A stretch of 64,000 nt of DNA, taken from NCBI RefSeq assembly GCF_025742995.1, contig NZ_JAOVQM010000005.1:23172-87171 (forward strand). Direction: 5' to 3'. Made by a program: the position numbers and the translations under genes. The DNA comes from Paracholeplasma manati. Its GTDB lineage: Bacteria > Bacillota_I > Bacilli_A > Acholeplasmatales > UBA5453. Positions 55,376-62,569 of this stretch are shown here, piece after piece (the stretch's first letter is position 1; each line of letters begins with the position of its first letter). The notes under the pieces were generated by a model that was given only the letters and a program-made list of their open reading frames with translations, ran no database searches and was not told the DNA's origin.

Positions 55376-56000
55376 AGGTTGGTACCTCCACCGTTGTTTG
55401 ATTATAATCATAGTAGTTTAAGATCAATTTATATACCAAATCACCAACGATGATGTCGAGTTTGATTTGTGTAATGAATGTGTCTACAGCCAACTCAAAA
55501 TTAGCGTAAGTAGCTTCATCATCATAGGTTTGTACGAATGCTTCAATCGATGGATAAGTACCATAGTTGAGTAAGTATCTGGAATCCAGCAAAGTGAAAT
55601 CTGATTCTTTGAGGGTATCAAAGAACTGTATAGGTGTGTTTGTATTGAATTCTATGGTTTCTCTTTGATAACCGGATGTGGTTGGATAGTATCTGTATAG
55701 ACTTGATCCAACAGTTTCAAAATATTCCATATGATTGCCTGCTTGAACCGATGATTTGGATCCATCAAACTTTAATATCGATGTAGATGTCTCTTCACCC
55801 AATGTAACGACCCATTCCACCGAAACGTTGGCTAATTGTGCCGTATTATATAATTTATTTTCAAAATCTGTGCGATTGATCACGCATTTGCCATCAATGA
55901 GTGATTCATTGTCATTACAGATGGGTCCAGTATTTTGGTTACAGCCATATAAGGCTAAACCACCCAACACCCATAAACATATGAGGATATACTTTTTCAT
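55365..56000 (-). CDS. lipoprotein of unknown function
   Basis: The 211-residue precursor has a lipobox (LGGLALYGC) and just after it a cysteine pair in ICNDNESLIDGKC. The same motif occurs before the anchor of the tandem GHL10 protein (residues about 1195-1210). The remaining 150 residues are beta-rich (SVEWVVTLGEETSTSILKFD), as in LolA/LppX-like lipid-carrier folds, but this is only a resemblance. Its gene overlaps the phosphodiester glycosidase gene by 11 bases, so the two probably work together on the cell surface. Confidence 0.65.
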   Translation of the reverse strand: MKKYILICLWVLGGLALYGCNQNTGPICNDNESLIDGKCVINRTDFENKLYNTAQLANVSVEWVVTLGEETSTSILKFDGSKSSVQAGNHMEYFETVGSSLYRYYPTTSGYQRETIEFNTNTPIQFFDTLKESDFTLLDSRYLLNYGTYPSIEAFVQTYDDEATYANFELAVDTFITQIKLDIIVGDLVYKLILNYYDYNQTTVEVPTYVS

Positions 56001-56101
56001 ATTTTTCTCCCTTGGTATAGCATTTTACGGCTTCATTGTATCAAAGGGCTTACGAAAAAGTTATTCACAAACCGAAACAAGACTTATTTATTATAAATAA
56101 C

Positions 56102-56129
56102 CAAAAATAAAAGCACGATGCACGTGCTT
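56102..56129 (-). terminator. intrinsic terminator of the 440-residue acetyltransferase gene
   Basis: AAGCACG (56111-56117) pairs with CGTGCTT (56123-56129), overlapping the stop codon. TTATTTTTGG follows on the minus strand. Confidence 0.8.
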
Positions 56130-57450
56130 ATATATAAATCCAATAAATACGCATTTCAACACCATCATAGGCGTCCATGGTGAATCTTTCGAAGATGCCA
56201 CCACAGGCTTCAATGGTCTTTCTAGAGCCCAAATTGTGAATGCTACAAGATATCATAGCGGCGTCTTGTCCTAACGATTTGATTTGTTCTAAAGCCAAAG
56301 CTAGTGATAATTTCGCGTAACCCAATTTACGATATTTAGGTCGAACGGACGCGCCGGCATGACCATAGGTTTGTCTAAGTTCATCATCTAAGAAATGACG
56401 AATGTTGAGCATCGCGTACAGTTCTTGATTGTTATCCACAAGCAAATACTCTGAGGTTGGAATGGTATCCTCAGGGGTATTTGCTTGTTTTTTAACTTCT
56501 AGGTGTTTCAACCAATCGGTATAGTGGTCAAAACGACCCAAGCCACCTGTGCCATTCAGTGTGTCTTGATTGGCTAGCATCTCTTGTTTGTAATCCATTA
56601 CAATGGTTTCATGTGAGCTGTTTGGTTCGACCAAATGGTACCTGAAATAATCAAAATTCACATAACCTGAAGCAGTTCCAATCTTGTTACCCACTTGGAC
56701 ATAAGGTTTGATCTTTTTTTGAAGTGAAGTCTTTGTTTCGAGTTTAGAAAAGTCGGTATCTCTGGTTTGAAAAACCCAATAGAGATAGGAATTATTTTCC
56801 CAAAAAGTTGCGGTAATATCAAAATAACTTTGAAACGCGAGAATTTTGGAAGATGGCTCCAATAAGCCTTTTAGTGCTGGGCTTAAAAGCCAAGTATGAC
56901 AATACATTTTCGCGTTACGGTATGATGGAAAACGTCTATTAAAGAAGAGTCGAGCTAATCGAAATGAGGTTTCTAATAAAGGGTGTGTCAATACCGCATC
57001 TGAAGGGATATGAATCGATAAAACCGGTTCATTTTCCTGATTTGTCATCTCGTATTCGAGCTCCCCAATTCGAAAGATGTTCATCGCGGTTTGACGATAA
57101 GCCCACCAATCTCTTTCAAAAGCATAAACGCCGGATTGTTTATGATACTCTCGAATGAATCTGGGTAATGCTTTATAGGTTTCAATGAATACTTCATCAG
57201 ATATTTTGAGCATTTGATAAGTTGGATAATTGTCTAAAGCCGCTCTTAAAAATAGATAAAGTATCCTCATCCCGTCAGGGTTTGGATACAGCTCGCGTAG
57301 TTTCTTTTGTGTGTCAGTAGCCGTAGCCATATCTCTTAATCCTTGAATCCAAACATCGTCATCTTTGTGATCATTTTGATGTATTTGTAGGATGTATTCG
57401 ACGACCAAATCTGGTAATTCTAATTGTTCTAAAAAGGTTGTTAAGTCCAT
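56128..57450 (-). CDS. two-part protein with C-terminal GNAT acetyltransferase domain
   Basis: The 440-residue protein contains an N-terminal part (about 1-260) that recalls acyltransferases without a clear motif, and a C-terminal GNAT domain (about 265-440) with GASVRPKYRKLGYAKLSLAL, the acetyl-CoA loop, and ACGGIFERF. The C-terminal domain is a paralogue of the 173-residue protein at 59542-60063; both end in a similar WIYI or WITI sequence. It is a single gene, divergent from nagA. The acceptor is unknown. Confidence 0.75.
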   Translation of the reverse strand: MDLTTFLEQLELPDLVVEYILQIHQNDHKDDDVWIQGLRDMATATDTQKKLRELYPNPDGMRILYLFLRAALDNYPTYQMLKISDEVFIETYKALPRFIREYHKQSGVYAFERDWWAYRQTAMNIFRIGELEYEMTNQENEPVLSIHIPSDAVLTHPLLETSFRLARLFFNRRFPSYRNAKMYCHTWLLSPALKGLLEPSSKILAFQSYFDITATFWENNSYLYWVFQTRDTDFSKLETKTSLQKKIKPYVQVGNKIGTASGYVNFDYFRYHLVEPNSSHETIVMDYKQEMLANQDTLNGTGGLGRFDHYTDWLKHLEVKKQANTPEDTIPTSEYLLVDNNQELYAMLNIRHFLDDELRQTYGHAGASVRPKYRKLGYAKLSLALALEQIKSLGQDAAMISCSIHNLGSRKTIEACGGIFERFTMDAYDGVEMRIYWIYI

Positions 57451-57601
57451 ACCATCACCCCATTATCTTTATTGTAACAAGGAACGATGGATAAGTCACT
57501 CTAAACAGTGAACTCGAAAAATTTGTCCAAAAAAGTAAAATAGAGGCCATTTTAATCCTGCATTTTTTCAAAATCATGCCCGCCTGTTTATTTTCATTCT
57601 T

Positions 57602-57617
57602 TCCATGATATCATGGA
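57602..57617 (+). promoter_or_regulatory. 16-base palindrome upstream of nagA
   Basis: TCCATGATATCATGGA is a perfect 16-base palindrome 35 bases before the nagA start. It is a good candidate operator for the nagA-nagB unit. It does not match the NagR (GntR) site of Bacillus, and no clear promoter boxes were recognised around it. Confidence 0.6.
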
Positions 57618-57651
57618 CATGTATCTCACTGAATCCCTATGGAGGTTCTAT

Positions 57652-58779
57652 ATGCTTAACAACTTATATATCGTCTTAAAAGACCAAATTGTGTTTGGTG
57701 ACTTAATCATCCAAGATGGCAAAATCGTCAATATCCATGTCAAACCAGAACCCAACAACGCTGTTAAACGCTATGTGGTGCCCGGTTTTATTGATTTACA
57801 TATCCATGGTGCAAGCAATGTGGACGCGATGGATGCGAGTACATATGCCATTGAACAATTGGCGCTTGCCTTGGTCAAAGAGGGCACCACTGCCTTTCTC
57901 GCAACCACCATGACACAAACACCACTCAACATTGAAAATGCATTGACTTCGATTGGACATTATTATCAACATCAAAACCCCAATGGATCCATCCTGTTAG
58001 GTGTTCATTTAGAAGGTCCATTTATCCATGAAGGTGCTGCAGGTGCACAACCCAAGTCTTGTATTATTCCTGCGAATATTGGCCTATTTGAAGGGTTTAA
58101 CAAAGCCTCCGGCGGAATTATCAAAAAAGTTTCTCTAGCCCCAGATATCCCTGGTTCTATGGACCTCATCAGCTATTTAGCTCAAAAAGGGATTGTTTCA
58201 TCCATCGCACATACCAAAGCCAACTATTCTACAGTATTAGAAGCCATTCAACGTGGGGCTTCATCCACCACCCATACCTACAATGCGATGTCGCCTTTAC
58301 ATCACCGTGATATCGGTGTGGTCGGTGCAGCCTTGTTACACGATGAATTGACGGCTGAATTGATTTTAGATAAAATCCATGTTTCCATTCCAGCGGCTAA
58401 ACTATTGATTAAGAATAAGGGTTATCAAAATATCACGTTGATCACCGATTCGATGCGTGCTAAAAATATGCCCGATGGTTTATCTGAACTCGGCGGTCAA
58501 TCGGTCATCATTTCAAAGGGTGAAGCACGACTAAATAATGGTAGTCTTGCAGGATCCATCCTACGATTTATCGATGGGTTCAAATACGCAATAAATGATC
58601 TAGGATTATCATTGGTTGAGGTCGCTTATATGTCATCGACCAGAGCAGCTCAACAACTTAAAGTTGATCATATGATGGGTTCGATTGAGATTGGCAAGCA
58701 AGCAAATTTAGTCATTTTAAATGACCACTATAACATTGAAACCACCTTGGTCAATGGCCAGGTTGTTTTTGGAGGATAA
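57652..58779 (+). CDS. nagA: N-acetylglucosamine-6-phosphate deacetylase
   Basis: The 375-residue enzyme deacetylates GlcNAc-6-P, the sugar product of MurQ, to glucosamine-6-P. Visible are the metal site DLHIHGASNVD (about residues 43-53), HLEGPF (about 121), the histidines in SIAHTKA (about 186) and TTHTYNAM (about 207), and the catalytic aspartate in LITDSMRAKNMPDG (about 263). GGAGG lies 6 bases before the ATG at 57652; the longer frame from 57613 has no such site. nagB follows after one base. Confidence 0.96.
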   Translation: MLNNLYIVLKDQIVFGDLIIQDGKIVNIHVKPEPNNAVKRYVVPGFIDLHIHGASNVDAMDASTYAIEQLALALVKEGTTAFLATTMTQTPLNIENALTSIGHYYQHQNPNGSILLGVHLEGPFIHEGAAGAQPKSCIIPANIGLFEGFNKASGGIIKKVSLAPDIPGSMDLISYLAQKGIVSSIAHTKANYSTVLEAIQRGASSTTHTYNAMSPLHHRDIGVVGAALLHDELTAELILDKIHVSIPAAKLLIKNKGYQNITLITDSMRAKNMPDGLSELGGQSVIISKGEARLNNGSLAGSILRFIDGFKYAINDLGLSLVEVAYMSSTRAAQQLKVDHMMGSIEIGKQANLVILNDHYNIETTLVNGQVVFGG

Positions 58780-58780
58780 A

Positions 58781-59506
58781 ATGAATATTCACATCTATAA
58801 AAATAAAAAAGAACTCGATCAAGCGGTCGCGGATATACTCATTGAGCATGTACGACAAAACCCAACGATTACTTTGGGACTCGCTACCGGTTCAACCCCA
58901 ATTGGGGTATATGATTTACTCATCAAAGACCATCAAATGAACCAAACCGATTATTCGAGAGTCACTACCGTCAATTTAGATGAATATGTTAAGATTGGTA
59001 AAAACCATCCAGAATCCTACTTCTCGTTTATGAAGAAAAATCTATTTGATCATATCAACATTCAAATGGATCAAGTACATTTACCTGACGGTGAAACCGA
59101 TGATTTAGACCAAGCTTGTGAGGCTTACAATCTTGTTTTAAGTCAGCACATCCCAGATATTCAAATCCTTGGGATAGGTGGAAATGGACACATCGGCTTT
59201 AATGAACCAGGTACACCGTTTGACATGAAAACGCATATTGTAAAATTGGCTGAGAAGACCAGAAAAGACAATGCACGTTTTTTTGAGAGCTTAGATGACG
59301 TCCCAAAAGAAGCCATCACGATGGGCATTCAAAACATCATGGATGCGAGGAAAATCATCTTAATGGCGAGTGGCGCGAATAAAGCGGAAGCCGTTAAACA
59401 AATGTTGTCAGGCCCAATTACCGAACAACTACCGGCTTCGGTATTACAAAACCACCCGAATGTTGAAGTATATATCGACAAAGAAGCGGCGAAGCTTATT
59501 ATTTAA
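58781..59506 (+). CDS. nagB: glucosamine-6-phosphate deaminase
   Basis: The 241-residue enzyme converts glucosamine-6-P to fructose-6-P and ammonia, linking murein sugars to glycolysis. Motifs are GLATGSTPIGVY (about residues 34-45), TVNLDEYV (about 64) and GIGGNGHIGFNEPG (about 127-140). The length matches the short Bacillus-type enzyme, which lacks the allosteric extension of E. coli NagB. GGAGG is 5 bases before the ATG, inside the end of nagA. An earlier in-frame ATG at 58721 is rejected. Confidence 0.96.
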   Translation: MNIHIYKNKKELDQAVADILIEHVRQNPTITLGLATGSTPIGVYDLLIKDHQMNQTDYSRVTTVNLDEYVKIGKNHPESYFSFMKKNLFDHINIQMDQVHLPDGETDDLDQACEAYNLVLSQHIPDIQILGIGGNGHIGFNEPGTPFDMKTHIVKLAEKTRKDNARFFESLDDVPKEAITMGIQNIMDARKIILMASGANKAEAVKQMLSGPITEQLPASVLQNHPNVEVYIDKEAAKLII

Positions 59507-59513
59507 ATAATAA

Positions 59514-59543
59514 AGATGCGAAAATCTCGCATCTCTTTTTTTT
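59514..59543. terminator. terminator between nagB and the convergent acetyltransferase gene
   Basis: AGATGCGA (59514-59521) pairs with TCGCATCT (59527-59534) and is followed by CTTTTTTTT on the plus strand. The minus side also has short A/T-rich stretches. Confidence 0.88.
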
Positions 59544-60063
59544 ATATTGTAATCCAAAAACGTTTGATGACCGTTCCATCTAGTTCAACGTTTGGTGTAT
59601 CTTCGACACCGCCACAAGCCAAAATGGCTTTCATCGAGGCGATATTGTCGGCGTTACAGGTGACAAGGGCTCGTTCAACCCCTTTTTGTTTTAAAATATC
59701 TAGTGCCATAGTTAACTGTAGTTTCGCATACCCCTTGTTTCGATAATTGGGTCTGATGGAATAACCTATGTGGCCACCAAACTTCAATAAATACGCATTG
59801 AGTTCATGTCTGATATTGACCATCCCAACCACTTGTTGGTTGTCTTCATCCCACAAAAAGTATTGTGAACCTTCGACATATTTGGAGTCTTTGGGAATCA
59901 ACGCTTTGACTGCGTAGGATTCGATGTGTTTTAGCCAATCTTCATAACGTTCATAATCCTCAATGGATCCACAACCATGACAAGAGTCGTTATTTTGAAT
60001 CATGTCTTGGATATACGCTTTTAAAACGGCTTCATGTTCTAAAGTTGGTTTAATCAGTTTCAT
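59542..60063 (-). CDS. GNAT-family N-acetyltransferase
   Basis: The 173-residue protein is a single GNAT domain with HIGYSIRPNYRNKGYAKLQL (about residues 98-117), the R-x-x-G-Y-A acetyl-CoA loop, and NIASMKAILACGGVEDT. It is a paralogue of the C-terminal half of the protein encoded at 56128-57450, on the other side of nagA-nagB. The acceptor is unknown; an amino sugar would fit the location but is not shown. Confidence 0.85.
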   Translation of the reverse strand: MKLIKPTLEHEAVLKAYIQDMIQNNDSCHGCGSIEDYERYEDWLKHIESYAVKALIPKDSKYVEGSQYFLWDEDNQQVVGMVNIRHELNAYLLKFGGHIGYSIRPNYRNKGYAKLQLTMALDILKQKGVERALVTCNADNIASMKAILACGGVEDTPNVELDGTVIKRFWITI

Positions 60064-60102
60064 ATAGATACCTCTTACTTATAGGCAATTATACGTCAAT
60101 TT

Positions 60103-60133
60103 AGAAAAAAAAGATACGCATTTTTGCGTATCT
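60103..60133 (-). terminator. intrinsic terminator of tRNA-Trp
   Basis: AGATACGCA (60112-60120) pairs with TGCGTATCT (60125-60133); eight T follow on the minus strand. Confidence 0.88.
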
Positions 60134-60145
60134 GTGTTGTAAAAG

Positions 60146-60220
60146 TGGCAGGGACAACAGGATTCGAACCCGTACTAACGGTTTTGGAGACCGCTGTGCT
60201 ACCGTTGACACCATATCCCT
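60146..60220 (-). tRNA. tRNA-Trp (anticodon CCA)
   Basis: The minus strand folds with acceptor AGGGATA/TGTCCCT, anticodon arm GCGGT-CTCCAAA-ACCGT, T-loop GTTCGAATC and an encoded CCA end. The CCA anticodon reads TGG only, in keeping with TGA as stop. Confidence 0.94.
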
Positions 60221-60274
60221 ATTAAGTTGAACGTGCATTACTAATATAACACACGTTCAATTATTCTTCAACTG

Positions 60275-61126
60275 TTATTTTTCGGATGCATTATTTTCCT
60301 GTTCATCGACCGCTTGAATCTCTTCAATCGCTTTGATATTTAGATTCTCACGAACAACAGGTTCTTTAGAATTGATCACACTGTGTGTAGTATAACGACG
60401 TTTTCTAAAGAAGAGTAGATACGTTAATAACCCAACAATAACGATGAAAATCGTGATGTTTCTCCAAAGGATGAATTGGAATTCTTTAAAGAAGTCGTGG
60501 ACTGTCCCTTTGGTGTATCCTAAGGCCAACATTTGTGCTTCGGTATTGTTTTCAGCTAGTGCTAAAATATCCATATCGGTTGCGGCTAATAATAAGGTAT
60601 CTGGATAATCATACAGGATGGTTTCAACCGTTTCAGTTTCATCATTGGTGGTTACTTCTTCGGTTTTGATCAGTTGTAAATCTATAATATCGATATAGTT
60701 TTCTTGTTCAGCCAATAACTTTTTAAGATTTAAAGAAGATGCATGCCAATACTTAGATTGTGTATCTTGAAATAAGACATCGACTGTTTCATCACCAGTC
60801 AATGTTAATCGAATAAAATAGTTTTCGGGTAATTCAAGCCCTGCTTTGTTTTCAATTTGAATACGAATGTGGTTTTCAGTGGTGTTTGAACCTACGAAAG
60901 CCCACAATCTAAAATCATAATCACCATCGATGTCTTCATCGATTAGATAGTTGTTGTCGTAATACCCGTAGATGCTTTTAAAGAAAGTATCTGATTCGGC
61001 TTCAATCGCTTGGTTACCATATTTTAATAAATAGCTCGCGGTCATGTCAACGTAAGAAAATAAAAATACGTTCAATCCTGCAACCATGACCAACAGGCCA
61101 AAAATAAATCGTCCTAAAAATTTCAT
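60275..61126 (-). CDS. membrane protein of unknown function, two helices with extracellular domain
   Basis: The 283-residue protein has an N-terminal helix (about residues 4-27) and a second one (about 215-238, NITIFIVIVGLLTYLLFF) followed by a basic, then acidic cytoplasmic tail. The 180 residues between are acidic and beta-rich (DEDIDGDYDFRLWAFVGSNT) and would lie outside the cell. No family was recognised. The gene lies between tRNA-Trp, which it may share a transcript with, and the divergent tRNA-His. Confidence 0.6.
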   Translation of the reverse strand: MKFLGRFIFGLLVMVAGLNVFLFSYVDMTASYLLKYGNQAIEAESDTFFKSIYGYYDNNYLIDEDIDGDYDFRLWAFVGSNTTENHIRIQIENKAGLELPENYFIRLTLTGDETVDVLFQDTQSKYWHASSLNLKKLLAEQENYIDIIDLQLIKTEEVTTNDETETVETILYDYPDTLLLAATDMDILALAENNTEAQMLALGYTKGTVHDFFKEFQFILWRNITIFIVIVGLLTYLLFFRKRRYTTHSVINSKEPVVRENLNIKAIEEIQAVDEQENNASEK

Positions 61127-61218
61127 TGTGTCACCTCTTGTGCACTTTCCATCATATCAAATAATCTTTAGATTAACCAATGTTTTTTGTGCTGTGTTAA
61201 TTTTTCTATATTTTTCTC

Positions 61219-61246
61219 TTTACAAGAAAAAATTTTCATGTATAAT
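61219..61246 (+). promoter_or_regulatory. promoter of tRNA-His and tRNA-Gln
   Basis: TTTACA (61219-61224) and TATAAT (61241-61246) are 16 bases apart; transcription would begin about 10 bases before the tRNA-His. Confidence 0.8.
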
Positions 61247-61263
61247 AATATTTGCGCATAGAT

Positions 61264-61340
61264 GGCGGTTGTGGCGAAGCGGTTAACGCACCGGATTGTG
61301 GCTCCGGCATTGGAGGGTTCAACTCCCTTCAGCCGCCCCA
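61264..61340 (+). tRNA. tRNA-His (anticodon GTG)
   Basis: The sequence folds with acceptor GCGGTTG/CAGCCGC, the extra G at position -1 facing C73, anticodon arm CCGGA-TTGTGGC-TCCGG and an encoded CCA end. Confidence 0.95.
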
Positions 61341-61367
61341 TGCATGTTTTATGTGAATTTAATAGAT

Positions 61368-61441
61368 AGGGCTATAGCCAAGCGGTAAGGCAACGGACTT
61401 TGACTCCGTCATCGTTGGTTCAAATCCAGCTAGCCCTGCCA
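61368..61441 (+). tRNA. tRNA-Gln (anticodon TTG)
   Basis: Acceptor AGGGCTA/TAGCCCT, anticodon arm ACGGA-CTTTGAC-TCCGT, T-loop GTTCAAATC and an encoded CCA end are seen. It lies 27 bases after tRNA-His in one unit. Confidence 0.95.
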
Positions 61442-61454
61442 TCTAAATAAAAAC

Positions 61455-61483
61455 CAACTTTACCTCAAAAGTTGTTTTTTTTT
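61455..61483 (+). terminator. intrinsic terminator of the tRNA-His/Gln unit
   Basis: CAACTTT (61455-61461) pairs with AAAGTTG (61468-61474) and runs into nine T. Confidence 0.88.
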
Positions 61484-61605
61484 ATTTTCAATTGAATGTT
61501 CAATTTTTAAGCCCTGCTTACCATTGAATAGATTGAATAAATTTCCTAAAATAATCTTTAAAAGCCTTGTTATCTTTGGTATAATACTTTCATGAGGTGA
61601 TATCT

Positions 61606-61989
61606 ATGGCATTCGTTTCTAAATACTTAAAACTCGTTGGTGCATTGACTTTGATTGGCTATTTCATTGGAATTTTCTTCCTGTTTTCGATGATATTCAG
61701 TACAAACGATGGTGGAGAAATTGGTGGACTCATATTTCAATTATTCTTTTACATCATTTTCGGTCCAGCCGTTGGTATCGCATTGATGTCGATTGGTTAC
61801 CTCATTGATCGTCAAGAGGAAGATGAAAAAGCGGAGGCTTATAAAGCCGCTAGTTTATCATTTAAGGAAAGACCGAATCGGGTATTTTCAACTACAGCCC
61901 CATGGACTTGTAAGTGTGGCAAAGAAAATAAAGCCACCCATAAAGTCTGTCTTGAATGTGGTTTACCAAGAACACATGACAACTCTTAA
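61606..61989 (+). CDS. small membrane protein with C-terminal zinc ribbon
   Basis: The 127-residue protein has two membrane helices (about residues 8-31 and 42-66) and a C-terminal zinc-binding motif WTCKCGKENKATHKVCLECG with four cysteines (CxC...CxxC). GAGGTGAT lies 4 bases before the ATG at 61606; an in-frame GTG at 61597 is less likely. An extended -10 (TGGTATAAT, ending near 61585) gives a short leader. The function is unknown. Confidence 0.75.
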   Translation: MAFVSKYLKLVGALTLIGYFIGIFFLFSMIFSTNDGGEIGGLIFQLFFYIIFGPAVGIALMSIGYLIDRQEEDEKAEAYKAASLSFKERPNRVFSTTAPWTCKCGKENKATHKVCLECGLPRTHDNS

Positions 61990-62004
61990 CGGAGTTGTTT
62001 TTTT
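61979..62004 (+). terminator. terminator of the zinc-ribbon membrane protein gene
   Basis: ACAACTC (61979-61985) pairs with GAGTTGT (61992-61998) and is followed by seven T; the stem contains the gene's stop codon and also ends near the stop of the convergent lipoprotein gene. Confidence 0.85.
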
Positions 62005-62485
62005 AATATTCGATATCATTTACTAAAAAAAGTCTTTGTATGTCATCGATTTTAAGCATTTGCATTGTTTCATATAAAGTCTCTGCGTTCATATCAGGTT
62101 GATATAATTCATCATATAACTCTTCCCAGTCAATTGTTAAAACATTCGGACTAGCACTAATTGACACATATATACTCTGATCTTTATCAAAGTACTTTAT
62201 GACTATACTTGTGACGCTTATGAAATTTTTAGGTCCATCCCAGTAATTTATGATTAAATTAGCGTGTATGTTTTCTTCTTCTAAATTAATAAAAATTCGT
62301 TTATTCGTTGAATCATGATTGCTTTGTTCATCGGATACACCGATATTTATTTCATCATATTCTACATCCCATGAATCTAATTTATCTGTTCCACGTTTTA
62401 GATGCTTGTAAGGCGTTGTTTGCAAAATTTCCGCACATCCTGATAAAAATAATACACAAAAAATTATTATTAACATTTTTTTCAT
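62003..62485 (-). CDS. small lipoprotein of unknown function
   Basis: The 160-residue precursor has a clear lipobox (CVLFLSGC, Cys 17). The rest is acidic with alternating beta-like stretches (RIFINLEEENIHANLIINYW) and two regions likely to be helical at the end. Base composition looks more AT-rich than that of the neighbours, which may mean later arrival. No family was recognised. Confidence 0.65.
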   Translation of the reverse strand: MKKMLIIIFCVLFLSGCAEILQTTPYKHLKRGTDKLDSWDVEYDEINIGVSDEQSNHDSTNKRIFINLEEENIHANLIINYWDGPKNFISVTSIVIKYFDKDQSIYVSISASPNVLTIDWEELYDELYQPDMNAETLYETMQMLKIDDIQRLFLVNDIEY

Positions 62486-62542
62486 TTAAAACACCGTCCC
62501 TTAATTTAATCATATCACTCTATTTTAATGTATTCAATAATA

Positions 62543-62569
62543 AATAAAAAAGACAGCGAGTGCTGTCTT
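62543..62569 (-). terminator. intrinsic terminator of the GH13 gene
   Basis: AAGACAGC (62550-62557) pairs with GCTGTCTT (62562-62569) around GAGT; TTTTTATTTATT follows on the minus strand. Confidence 0.9.

Noticed and set aside
61264..61441. tRNA array as a phage or genomic island attachment site
   Set aside because: No integrase gene and no repeated tRNA 3' end was found around tRNA-His or tRNA-Gln.
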